A DNA stretch of 47,048 bases from DAOTTY01 sp034437575 (GTDB taxonomy: Bacteria > Chloroflexota > Anaerolineae > Aggregatilineales > Phototrophicaceae). The first letter of the stretch is position 1, and the number at the start of each line of letters is the position of its first letter. The stretch covers positions 1 through 47,048 of the forward strand of contig DAOTTY010000034.1 of the NCBI GenBank assembly GCA_034437575.1, given 5' to 3'. The position numbers were made by a program, and so were the translations under genes. The notes under the pieces were generated by a model. The model was not told where the DNA came from. It made no database searches and saw only the letters and a program-made list of their open reading frames with translations. Positions 6,995 to 13,964 of this stretch are shown piece after piece.

Positions 6995-8818
6995 CTAGTA
7001 AACACGTTCCTTCGGTGCGAAGCGCTCGTCCTTCTCAGCCAGCGACAGGTCAACCTTTTTCTTCGTGTTGAGGTCGTAGTCGCGGGTGGTCGGGTTCAGG
7101 TCGATGCCGTCGGTGCGCGTGATGAGGGTGTGAACCATCCAGTTCACGTCGTCGCGCTTGTCGTAGTCCACACGGCTGTGGGCACCCCGGCTTTCCTTAC
7201 GGGCCAACGCGCTGATGGTCGTGGTTTCGGCCACGTCCAGCATACAGCCAAGCTCCCAGGCTTCCAACAGGTCGCTGTTGAAGTGGTCGCCCTTGTCGTC
7301 AATCACGATGTCGGTAGCGTAGCGCTCGCGCAGTTCCTGAATGCAGTCCAGGGCGGCTTGCATTTTGTCTTCCGTGCGGAACACGCTTACAAAGTCCATC
7401 ATATAGCGCTGCATCGTCTCGCGCAGTTCGCCGGTGCGCGTCTTGCCGTTGCTGGTACGGATGCGCTCCAGTTCGGCTTTGACTTCGCGGGCCGGGTCGT
7501 TGGGTACCGGCACAAAGTCAGCTTCTTTAACGTACTCAGCTACTTTCATCCCCGCACGGCGACCGAATACCACCAGGTCCACCAGGGAGTTGGTGCCCAG
7601 GCGGTTCGCACCATGACAACTCACGCAGGCGGCCTCACCCGCAGCGTACAGCCCCGGCATCACCGTCCAGTTTTCGTCAATGACCACTTCCGCGTCCACG
7701 TTGGTGGGCACGCCGCCCATAGCATAGTGGGCCGTTGGGTGAACGGGCATTGGCTGCTGAACGGGGTCTACACCCAGGTAGGTTCGGCAGAAGTCCAGAA
7801 TATCCGGCAGTTTGCTTTCGACGTAGTTGCGGTCGATGCGGCGGTCTTCGCCTGCTTCTTCAAAGTAACGGTTCACCGTCTCCGGGCGGATGTCCAGGTG
7901 GACGTAGGGCTTGCCGTTGATGCCGCGTCCGGCGGTGATTTCTTCGTAGATAGCCCGGCTAACTATGTCACGGCTGGCAAGGTCTTTAATGCTGGGTGCG
8001 TAACGCTCCATGAAGCGCTCACCGTCACTATTGAGCAGCACGCCGCCCTCGCCACGCACACCCTCTGTGATGAGAATGCCCATCTTGGCAATGCCGGTGG
8101 GGTGAAACTGGTAGAATTCCATGTCTTGCAGGGGCACACCCCGGCGCAGCGGGATCGCAGCCCCATCGCCGGTCAGGCTGTGCGCGTTAGAGGTCGTTTG
8201 CCACACGCGGCCCCAGCCGCCGGTTGCAAATACAGTCGCCTTCCCCTGGAAAATGTGCATGTCACCCGTGCCCAGTTCCCAGGCCACAATGCCACTGGCC
8301 TTGCCGTCGTTGACGATGAGGTCAACCACATGGAACTCATCGAAGAAGCGCACGTTTTCCTTGATGCACTGCTGGTACAGCGTTTGCAAGATCATGTGGC
8401 CGGTGCGGTCTGCGGCGTGGCAGGCGCGGTGAACCGGCTTTTCACCGAAGTTGCTGGTGTGGCCCCCAAAACGGCGCTGGCTGATGCGCCCGCTCTCAAT
8501 GCGGTCGAACGGCAGGCCCATGTGTTCCAGTTCAATCACTGCGTCGATAGCTTCTTCGGCCAGCACCATCGCGGCGTCCTGGTCGGCCAGGTAGTCGCCA
8601 CCCTTAACGGTGTCGTAGGCGTGCCAGATGGGCTGGTCTTCTTCCAGGTTGCCCAGGGCCGCGCCAATACCGCCCTGCGCTGCGCCCGTGTGGGAACGGG
8701 TGGGGTACAGCTTGCTCACGACGGCGACGTTAGCACCGCCTTTACTGGCGTAAAGCGCGGCCATCAGGCCAGCGCCACCCGCACCAACAATCACGGCATC
8801 AAATTTATGCGTTTTCAT
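6995..8818 (-). CDS. sdhA: succinate dehydrogenase flavoprotein subunit
   Basis: Oxidises succinate to fumarate with covalently bound FAD in complex II at the cytoplasmic face of the membrane. The protein has 607 aa, normal length. The dinucleotide fold is at the N-terminus (AVIVGAGGAGLMAAL), followed by the FAD-attachment region SHTGAAQGGIGAALGN with its His. HPTGI, and HPTAHYAMGG with active-site residues, are present. The start ATG 8818 has AAGGAG about 9 nt upstream. It is the middle gene of the sdh operon, with a hairpin-containing 132-bp spacer separating it from sdhCD. Confidence 0.96.
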   Translation of the reverse strand: MKTHKFDAVIVGAGGAGLMAALYASKGGANVAVVSKLYPTRSHTGAAQGGIGAALGNLEEDQPIWHAYDTVKGGDYLADQDAAMVLAEEAIDAVIELEHMGLPFDRIESGRISQRRFGGHTSNFGEKPVHRACHAADRTGHMILQTLYQQCIKENVRFFDEFHVVDLIVNDGKASGIVAWELGTGDMHIFQGKATVFATGGWGRVWQTTSNAHSLTGDGAAIPLRRGVPLQDMEFYQFHPTGIAKMGILITEGVRGEGGVLLNSDGERFMERYAPSIKDLASRDIVSRAIYEEITAGRGINGKPYVHLDIRPETVNRYFEEAGEDRRIDRNYVESKLPDILDFCRTYLGVDPVQQPMPVHPTAHYAMGGVPTNVDAEVVIDENWTVMPGLYAAGEAACVSCHGANRLGTNSLVDLVVFGRRAGMKVAEYVKEADFVPVPNDPAREVKAELERIRTSNGKTRTGELRETMQRYMMDFVSVFRTEDKMQAALDCIQELRERYATDIVIDDKGDHFNSDLLEAWELGCMLDVAETTTISALARKESRGAHSRVDYDKRDDVNWMVHTLITRTDGIDLNPTTRDYDLNTKKKVDLSLAEKDERFAPKERVY

Positions 8819-8899
8819 CTAACAATACTCCTTCGTCTGCTCTTTGCGTGTTGCTTGTGTATTGACAATTAAAGTGTAGCCTGGCCCGCAGGCCGCGCC

Positions 8900-8937
8900 C
8901 CAGGGATTGGATGTGTGTGCGCCTCGCCAGTCCCTGG
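8900..8937 (-). other. intercistronic stem-loop between sdhCD and sdhA
   Basis: CCAGGGATTGG (8900-8910) and CCAGTCCCTGG (8927-8937) are complementary over 11 bp with one mismatch. No T-tract follows on the minus strand, so it is more likely an mRNA processing or stability element, or a partial terminator tuning subunit ratio, than a full stop. Confidence 0.35.
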
Positions 8938-8950
8938 TTTTGGGTTTGCG

Positions 8951-9967
8951 TTAGTGTGCCGCCTGGAGTTCGACGTAAGCCTCGGCGGCGATAGCCAGTG
9001 CCTCTTCGTCCACGCCAAACAGCAGCGCCCCGCCCCCCGTGACCAGCAGCACCACCGCACCTATCACACACATATAAATCATAGCGCGTTTGAGCGTGTC
9101 GTTGCGGAAGTAATCGGTTAATACATAGCGCAAGCCGTTAAAGCCGTGAACCGTCACCAGGGCCAGCAGGCCGAAGTCGTACACGCGCCACACTGCCACC
9201 CCCCCCACGAAGTAATTCCAGCGGTTGGCCACAAACTCGACTGCTGTGCCCGATTCGTTTATGAAATTGGTACCCACGACCGTGTGACCGGCCAGCGTGA
9301 GGTCAAACACGCCCTGAATAATGTGCATCATGGCCAGGTGGCCAAACACCAGCGGCACAATCAACACACCGCTCACGCGCATAAAGCTCCACCAGAAGCG
9401 CTCCAGGCGGCTGCCCGCGCCCTTGCCCGTCACTGCCGCTGCGGATTCACCCGCCACCACCCCGTACAGGCTGCTGAGGGCCAGCGCAGCGATAATCGCC
9501 ACCCCAATGCCCACCGCAAACGGGATTTGCGCGGCGATCACCTCGCTGAGCGGTAAGACAAACACATCCGGTTTGGCGTAGTGGTCAATGACGTGGCCCA
9601 TCATCAGCGCGAAAACCGGAATCAGCAGCACCAGCGTGCCGATAATCACCGCCCAGGCGGCCATTTTCTGGTACTTCCACCAGCCTGGGCGATAGTCCAT
9701 GACGATGATGCGCAGGCCGTTAAGCGCATGGTAGACAACGGCAGCCACCAGCCCGAACTCGCCAATAGTGAACAACGGCGTTTGGTAAGAGGCAATCGCC
9801 TCGACATACAATTCAGGGTAGAACACCGCCCAGGATGTGTCTACGACGTGGATAATCAAAAACAGCACCACACCCAGCCCGGTCAGGCGGTGCAGCACCC
9901 AGCTCCATTGGCCGATGGCACCACGATAGCGCAGCGTCTCGGTTAGCGTTGTAACAAGTGAGGTCAT
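8951..9967 (-). CDS. sdhC: fused succinate dehydrogenase membrane anchor (SdhC-SdhD in one chain)
   Basis: The cytochrome b/quinone-binding anchor of complex II, 338 aa, about three times a normal single subunit. It contains two related halves: HALNGLR (80-86) followed by DY (91-92), and HGFNGLR (274-280) followed by DY (285-286). Each half has three hydrophobic segments (about 31-50, 67-90, 102-123 and 195-220, 258-283, 294-316). A seventh segment at about 143-172 lies between them. Candidate haem ligands are His40, His80, His210 and His274. The extra helix would let both halves keep the usual N-in topology, which is an inference. It is the first gene of the operon, ATG 9967. Confidence 0.85.
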   Translation of the reverse strand: MTSLVTTLTETLRYRGAIGQWSWVLHRLTGLGVVLFLIIHVVDTSWAVFYPELYVEAIASYQTPLFTIGEFGLVAAVVYHALNGLRIIVMDYRPGWWKYQKMAAWAVIIGTLVLLIPVFALMMGHVIDHYAKPDVFVLPLSEVIAAQIPFAVGIGVAIIAALALSSLYGVVAGESAAAVTGKGAGSRLERFWWSFMRVSGVLIVPLVFGHLAMMHIIQGVFDLTLAGHTVVGTNFINESGTAVEFVANRWNYFVGGVAVWRVYDFGLLALVTVHGFNGLRYVLTDYFRNDTLKRAMIYMCVIGAVVLLVTGGGALLFGVDEEALAIAAEAYVELQAAH

Positions 9968-10055
9968 TTAGAAGAACTCCCATTAACAATAGAGGGGATT
10001 GGTGTGCAATGCAGGATGTAGTGCCCGGTAAACTGATGGATATGTACTTCCTGTA

Positions 10056-10085
10056 AGTATAGCATTAGCGCCGTAGGGACGACAA
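10056..10085 (-). promoter_or_regulatory. predicted sdh operon promoter
   Basis: Minus-strand -35 TTGTCG (10085-10080), 18-bp spacer, -10 TATACT (10061-10056). This places transcription start about 80 bp before the sdhCD start codon. Confidence 0.45.
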
Positions 10086-10092
10086 GCCATAT

Positions 10093-10108
10093 CGTGACAA
10101 ACGTCACA
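10093..10108. promoter_or_regulatory. CRP/FNR-family-like operator
   Basis: CGTGA-N6-TCACA is a near-perfect match to the CRP-type consensus TGTGA-N6-TCACA. It lies 7 bp upstream of the predicted sdh -35 and about 47 bp upstream of the leaderless start at 10148. It is well placed to control both divergent transcripts. Confidence 0.45.
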
Positions 10109-10135
10109 GATAACTACTCAGGGGGGAATGTTGGG

Positions 10136-10141
10136 TACAAT
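10136..10141 (+). promoter_or_regulatory. -10 element for a leaderless transcript
   Basis: TACAAT ends 6 nt before the ATG at 10148, the spacing expected when the transcript begins at the start codon. No Shine-Dalgarno precedes this ATG, and no good -35 is visible. Confidence 0.35.
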
Positions 10142-10147
10142 ACACGC

Positions 10148-10312
10148 ATGAGTGAAGAAATACGCGACCCACTCCGACAACCGAATAAAGACCAATTCAT
10201 TGTCATCATTGCGGAGCTACGAGAAGTTATCCAAAAACAAGAGGCCCGCATCCAAATCCTTGAATATCAACGCGCTACAAACAGCGGAAAACTGCCAGCC
10301 CAACCCCGATGA
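10148..10312 (+). CDS. 54-aa coiled-coil protein resembling an IS66-type transposase N-terminus
   Basis: The ATG at 10148 is preceded by a -10 element but no RBS, so a leaderless start is likely; the frame is open back to 10094 (TTG/GTG region) but without support. The peptide is a single amphipathic helix (AELREVIQKQEARIQILE) followed by NSGKLP. The helix plus NSxKPP order is that of the leucine-zipper N-terminus of IS66/TnpC transposases, which normally continue SSDG and the DDE domain. Here a stop follows at once. It is either a decayed transposase stub or an independent small coiled-coil protein. It converges on the glycosyltransferase gene. Confidence 0.4.
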   Translation: MSEEIRDPLRQPNKDQFIVIIAELREVIQKQEARIQILEYQRATNSGKLPAQPR

Positions 10313-10323
10313 CGAAGCATAAT

Positions 10324-11883
10324 CTATGGTGCGAGGAAGGGCAGCACGAAGCGTATCAGCCACAGGTTGAACGCGCCCAAGCTGCCGGCCAGCACCAGCG
10401 GCGTAAGGTATGTGGCGAAGCCACCATAGCGCGGCAAGCGCCGACCCAACCCGCGTGACCAGGCGTCCAGGCCAGCGGCGACCAGCAGCGCAAACGGAAT
10501 CAGCGCGGTAAACAGGTAACGCCCCTGCACCTGATAGAAGCTCAGGTTGTAGTAGATGTACGCCGCCGCCGAGAAAAACGCGGTCAGCCCCAGCAAAGCG
10601 CCGATGGCCAGTTGGCGGGCGGTGGGTTGCTGTTTGGCAATCCAGCCCGTGTAATATACATCATAGACCACGCCCGCGAACGCCCCCACCAGCAACAGCC
10701 CAATCTGGCGATAGGCCCAAACAGGCAGTGGCAGGGCCATCCAACCAAACTGGCCCCAAAAGCTGTTGAACGTCGTTTGAATGGCCCCACTCAGGTAGGG
10801 GCCAAACCCACCCACTTGCTCAATCTGCTTTGCGGTACGCAGTTGCCCCACCACAACGACATCGTGTGCGGTCAGGCCCAGCACATCCGGGAAGCCGTAC
10901 ACAACGCTGTTCCGCACCCACCACAAGGCCCCAATACTCAGCGCTATCGCCAGCATGGTGCCCCATCCAATCAGAAGGCTGCGCCCGCTGCGCCGGAGGG
11001 GTTTGCCGAACACACGCAGCGCTATTCTTGAAACGGTGCGCTTTTGCGGCAGCTTCGGGGCAGTAGGTGCCGACGGGAGGCCCGGAATTTGTAGTTTGCT
11101 GATGGCGTTGTAGGCCCCCATGGCCTTGCCCGCTGTTTGCCCAACCATTCCCTGGGCCGCCATCACAACCGGGCGGGCGGCAATGGCAGCGAGTGCGATA
11201 AACACCAGGAAGTAGGCCGTTGCTTTGGTCACGAAGGCAAGCCCCACCAGTACGCCGAAGGCCAAGTGCCAGCGCCAGCGGGCTGCCTTGCGGCCAGCGC
11301 TGAGGTAATAGGTGGCCACCAGCAGCGTTACAGCGACGAGCAGGTTGGCCAGCGCATCGTTGTTCACGCTGCCCAGGATGGCCGCGTTTTGCGGGACGAA
11401 CGCGACCAGCGCTGCTGTACCCAAAGCCGTGCCGGGACGCTGCGGGAACATCACCTTTGCGATGAAATATGCACACACCACGATGCCCGCGCCCATCACG
11501 ACAGATAGCAGGCGGAGGGCTGTCAGGCCGTCACCGTTGGGACCGGGGTTCAGTAGGGCGGAGGCCGTCAGGTAGTAGAGTGGCGGTTGGTGGTCTTCAT
11601 ACTGAACATCGGCAATGCGGCCTGTGAGTTCTGGCGCGAAGCGCTTTGACGTAAGCTGGCTGAGGTAATCGCTGTCCCAGTCGCCCATTTCAATAACCGG
11701 GCAGCAGCCATCGGTTTCCAGTTGCAGGATGTAGTTCACATGGGCAGGTTCGTCGGGGGCCTGCCAGGGTGGTGTTTGGGTGGCATACAACCCACCAACG
11801 AGCAGATAGCCGCCAACGATTGCAACCAGAATCGCAACATCTAGCCAGTGGTGGAGCGCAACCTGTGAGCGCATTACAGACAT
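10324..11883 (-). CDS. integral-membrane glycosyltransferase (GT39/ArnT-like or DUF2142)
   Basis: This 519-aa polytopic membrane protein begins at ATG 11883 (11874 is possible). The first helix (VAILVAIVGGYLLVGGLYA) is followed by a large loop with QAPDEPAHVNYI, the acidic motif used by lipid-linked-sugar glycosyltransferases of the GT-C fold. DHQPPLYYL is a second typical loop motif. About ten further hydrophobic helices follow. It would transfer a sugar from a polyprenyl carrier on the outer face of the membrane; the acceptor is unknown. It is the last gene of a minus-strand run with the 102-aa hypothetical (19-bp gap) and the TIGR01777 epimerase. Confidence 0.8.
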   Translation of the reverse strand: MSVMRSQVALHHWLDVAILVAIVGGYLLVGGLYATQTPPWQAPDEPAHVNYILQLETDGCCPVIEMGDWDSDYLSQLTSKRFAPELTGRIADVQYEDHQPPLYYLTASALLNPGPNGDGLTALRLLSVVMGAGIVVCAYFIAKVMFPQRPGTALGTAALVAFVPQNAAILGSVNNDALANLLVAVTLLVATYYLSAGRKAARWRWHLAFGVLVGLAFVTKATAYFLVFIALAAIAARPVVMAAQGMVGQTAGKAMGAYNAISKLQIPGLPSAPTAPKLPQKRTVSRIALRVFGKPLRRSGRSLLIGWGTMLAIALSIGALWWVRNSVVYGFPDVLGLTAHDVVVVGQLRTAKQIEQVGGFGPYLSGAIQTTFNSFWGQFGWMALPLPVWAYRQIGLLLVGAFAGVVYDVYYTGWIAKQQPTARQLAIGALLGLTAFFSAAAYIYYNLSFYQVQGRYLFTALIPFALLVAAGLDAWSRGLGRRLPRYGGFATYLTPLVLAGSLGAFNLWLIRFVLPFLAP

Positions 11884-11902
11884 GTGACGGGGTGGCAGGG
11901 GA

Positions 11903-12211
11903 TTAATCCTGCAAAAAGCCAAAATCCATGTAGTAGAACGTGGCGTCGCCCTGCTCAATCTCACCGTGTTTGCGGAAGATGAACACACCCTTGTTGATAC
12001 GCTTCATCCGTTTTTTGAGCGTACTCCACTGCGATTTACTTGGGGTGTCATTCCCCGGCTGAATAGTGAAATAGGTTTTTACAAACAGTGCCCGAAAAGC
12101 TCTATTACCCAGCGGGCGCACATCTTTAAGCGCTTCCCCAAATACCTTCTGGGCATAGGTATTGGCGTGGCTGTTGTGAACGTCACGAAATTCGGGTAAC
12201 TCGTTCGTCAT
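11903..12211 (-). CDS. hypothetical protein, 102 aa
   Basis: A soluble, basic small protein from ATG 12211. The C-terminal half has a Lys/Arg-rich helix (TLKKRMKRINKGVFIF) followed by a strand pair ending FYYMDFGFLQD. No family was recognised. It lies between the epimerase gene (12-bp gap) and the glycosyltransferase (19-bp gap) on the same strand, so it is probably part of a three-gene transcript. Confidence 0.6.
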   Translation of the reverse strand: MTNELPEFRDVHNSHANTYAQKVFGEALKDVRPLGNRAFRALFVKTYFTIQPGNDTPSKSQWSTLKKRMKRINKGVFIFRKHGEIEQGDATFYYMDFGFLQD

Positions 12212-12222
12212 CGGGTTGCTTT

Positions 12223-13146
12223 CTAGTCTGGCCAGTGACGCGCATGACTTAAAATATCGCGCAGCGCGTGTTCAGCATCAGCATAGCGGAAGTTGTACCC
12301 TACCTCAAGGAGCCGGTGGGGTAAAACGTGCTGGCTATCTAGCACCACGTCTGCTTGCTCGCCCATCACGGCCCGAAGGGCAAACGACGGCACGGGAATC
12401 AAGGGGGCGCGGCCCCGCACATGGGCCACTAAGTTCATGAAATCCTGATTGCGAATAGGATTCGGTGCAACAACATTGTACGGCCCACTGGCTCCACGTT
12501 TGTGCATCAAAAAGCGGATGGTGTAGGCTACATCCTCATTGTGAACCCAGGGAATCCACTGGTCACCTTTGCCCAACCGCGCCCCAAACAAATCGGCTGC
12601 ATTCAGGAAGGCCGGGAACGCACCGCCGTGCTGGTCCAGCACGATGCCAATTCTCAGGAATGCCGTCCGAATGCCTGCGTTTTGTGCCGTTTCTTCCCAT
12701 TCAACGCAAACCTGGGCACGCCAGTCGTGGCTGGCGGGGGCGTCCTCGGTGATGATGGCCTCGCCTGTGTTGCCATAGTAGCCCACTGCCGATGCTTGGA
12801 TAAGCGCATGGGGCTTGTGATGAGCCTGTTGGATGGCTGCTACAACTGCCCGCGTTACACTCAGGCGGCTTTCTAGCACGCGCCGTTTGTGGGTTTCCGT
12901 CCAGCGCCAGTTTACGGGGTTGTGCCCGGCCAGATTAACGACGTAAGTGTCTTCCTCGTCCAGCAGGTGCCCCCACCCGTCAGTGGTTTCCCCATCCCAC
13001 TGCACCACACGCGCTCCGACAGGGGTATTGTGGTGATGACTTGGCGGCTTGCGGGACAGAATCACAACGTCGTTCCCTTCCTGCCCCAGCAACTTTGCCA
13101 GGGGCCGCCCAATCATGCCACTACCACCCGTGATAATCACGCGCAT
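12223..13146 (-). CDS. TIGR01777 family NAD(P)-dependent epimerase-like protein
   Basis: A 307-aa extended short-chain dehydrogenase-like protein (YfcH type). It has the N-terminal Rossmann motif TGGSGMIGRPLAKLL, a middle AVGYYGNTGE block, and the C-terminal DUF1731-like tail (VPSFALRAVMGE... LPHRLLEVGYNFRY) that defines this subfamily. The Ser-Tyr-x3-Lys active site of true epimerases is not obvious, as is usual here. The substrate is unknown. The start ATG 13146 faces the gene-remnant region at 13190-13323. Confidence 0.88.
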   Translation of the reverse strand: MRVIITGGSGMIGRPLAKLLGQEGNDVVILSRKPPSHHHNTPVGARVVQWDGETTDGWGHLLDEEDTYVVNLAGHNPVNWRWTETHKRRVLESRLSVTRAVVAAIQQAHHKPHALIQASAVGYYGNTGEAIITEDAPASHDWRAQVCVEWEETAQNAGIRTAFLRIGIVLDQHGGAFPAFLNAADLFGARLGKGDQWIPWVHNEDVAYTIRFLMHKRGASGPYNVVAPNPIRNQDFMNLVAHVRGRAPLIPVPSFALRAVMGEQADVVLDSQHVLPHRLLEVGYNFRYADAEHALRDILSHARHWPD

Positions 13147-13189
13147 ACGTTGACTCCAACTTTCAACTCAGTTGCACCGATTACGTTTG

Positions 13190-13323
13190 AGTATTTTTTA
13201 CAAGATTACAGGCACAAGCGTGCTATTAATGCCCAACAAGAGAATGAAACGTTTCCATCTAGGCTTACAGTTGTACAACGAACGCAGGGTCAATGGGTCA
13301 TTGCTCACATATTCCTAAACTGA
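13190..13323 (+). pseudogene. C-terminal remnant of a SnoaL/ketosteroid-isomerase-like gene
   Basis: Plus-strand codons ending at TGA 13321-13323 read RLTVVQRTQGQWVIAHIF just before the stop. This is the typical last strand pair of SnoaL-like/NTF2-like domains (pattern RVTLVLR..dGkWrIvH). Upstream is YFLQDYRHKRAINAQQ, then no credible start or N-terminal domain. I read it as the 3' end of a gene whose 5' part has been lost. The identification rests on a short stretch and is tentative. Confidence 0.35.
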
Positions 13324-13519
13324 CGTGATGGCAAGTGATTATGTATAACGTTGTGGTATGCTTTAGCGTCTTCTTTGAGGGCTGGTCCTGATTTAACCTG
13401 GGTTCGTGGGCGTTGCAGGCCACCTGAGCGCCATAGCGGCTAAAGGCTTCGCACAGCCCATAGCCAAGGCCCTGCCCTACGCCCGTCACCAAAACAGAGT
13501 GGCCCTCAAATCGTGTCAT
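13298..13519 (-). pseudogene. truncated short-chain dehydrogenase/reductase (N-terminus only)
   Basis: ATG 13519 overlaps the last four codons of the HEAT-repeat gene, an arrangement typical of translational coupling. The first 40 or so residues are an SDR Rossmann start: HSVLVTGVGQGLGYGLCEAF with the TGxxxGxG cofactor motif, then the second strand AQVACN. Homology then stops and the frame runs through unrelated sequence to 13298. A normal SDR has about 250 residues, so the catalytic Ser-Tyr-Lys region is gone. The deletion point is near 13400, close to the SnoaL-like remnant on the other strand. Confidence 0.6.
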
Positions 13520-13964
13520 GGTTCTGCCCTTTGGGTAGCTGCTGGCCGGGTTGCCAGCGATGCAAGGCGGCGGTGGCTTCGGGGGTGCCGTATTCGCGCA
13601 GTGCATTGGCCGCTGCGCCCCGCACGGTGTCCGCCGGGTCGTTGAGCAGCGGAATCAGGTCGGGCACAACGGCGGCGTCATTCATATGGCGCAGGGCAGC
13701 GACCATTGTTTCTCGGACGCGGTTGTTTCCGTCGGCCAGGGATGTTCGCACATGATTTAGGGCTGCACGGCCCAGGGATGCAAGGCCACTGGCCACAAAC
13801 GCTCGCACGGTATCGTCTGCATCACCCGCTGCTGCGATCAGGTCTGGCACAATGACGGGGTTCGCCATGGCCCCTAACCGGAACGCCGCCTGCCGCCGTC
13901 CAGCCGGGTCCGCGTTCCGCAGGTCGTCAAGTATCCGCTCTAGCTGATAAGCGTCGTTGCTCAC
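13506..13964 (-). CDS. HEAT-repeat protein
   Basis: This 152-aa all-helical protein has about four HEAT/PBS-lyase-type repeats, visible as repeated blocks: RRQAAFRLGAMANPVIVPDL, TVRAFVASGLASLG, RVRETMVAALRHMNDAAVVP and TVRGAAANALREYGTPEA. These repeats form protein-protein interaction surfaces; the partner is unknown. It starts with GTG 13964, overlapping the TGA of the maeB 3' part (GTGA), so it is co-translated with malic enzyme. Confidence 0.8.
   Translation of the reverse strand: MSNDAYQLERILDDLRNADPAGRRQAAFRLGAMANPVIVPDLIAAAGDADDTVRAFVASGLASLGRAALNHVRTSLADGNNRVRETMVAALRHMNDAAVVPDLIPLLNDPADTVRGAAANALREYGTPEATAALHRWQPGQQLPKGQNHDTI

Noticed and set aside
7130..8872. Long plus-strand open frame (580 codons) opposite sdhA
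   Set aside because: It is antisense to a well-conserved sdhA; the translation is His/Val/Ala-rich with no family features. It is a frame shadow.
12889..13189. Plus-strand start of the open frame ending at 13323
   Set aside because: The part before about 13190 is antisense to the TIGR01777 gene and not protein-like; only the last 45 codons look like a gene remnant.
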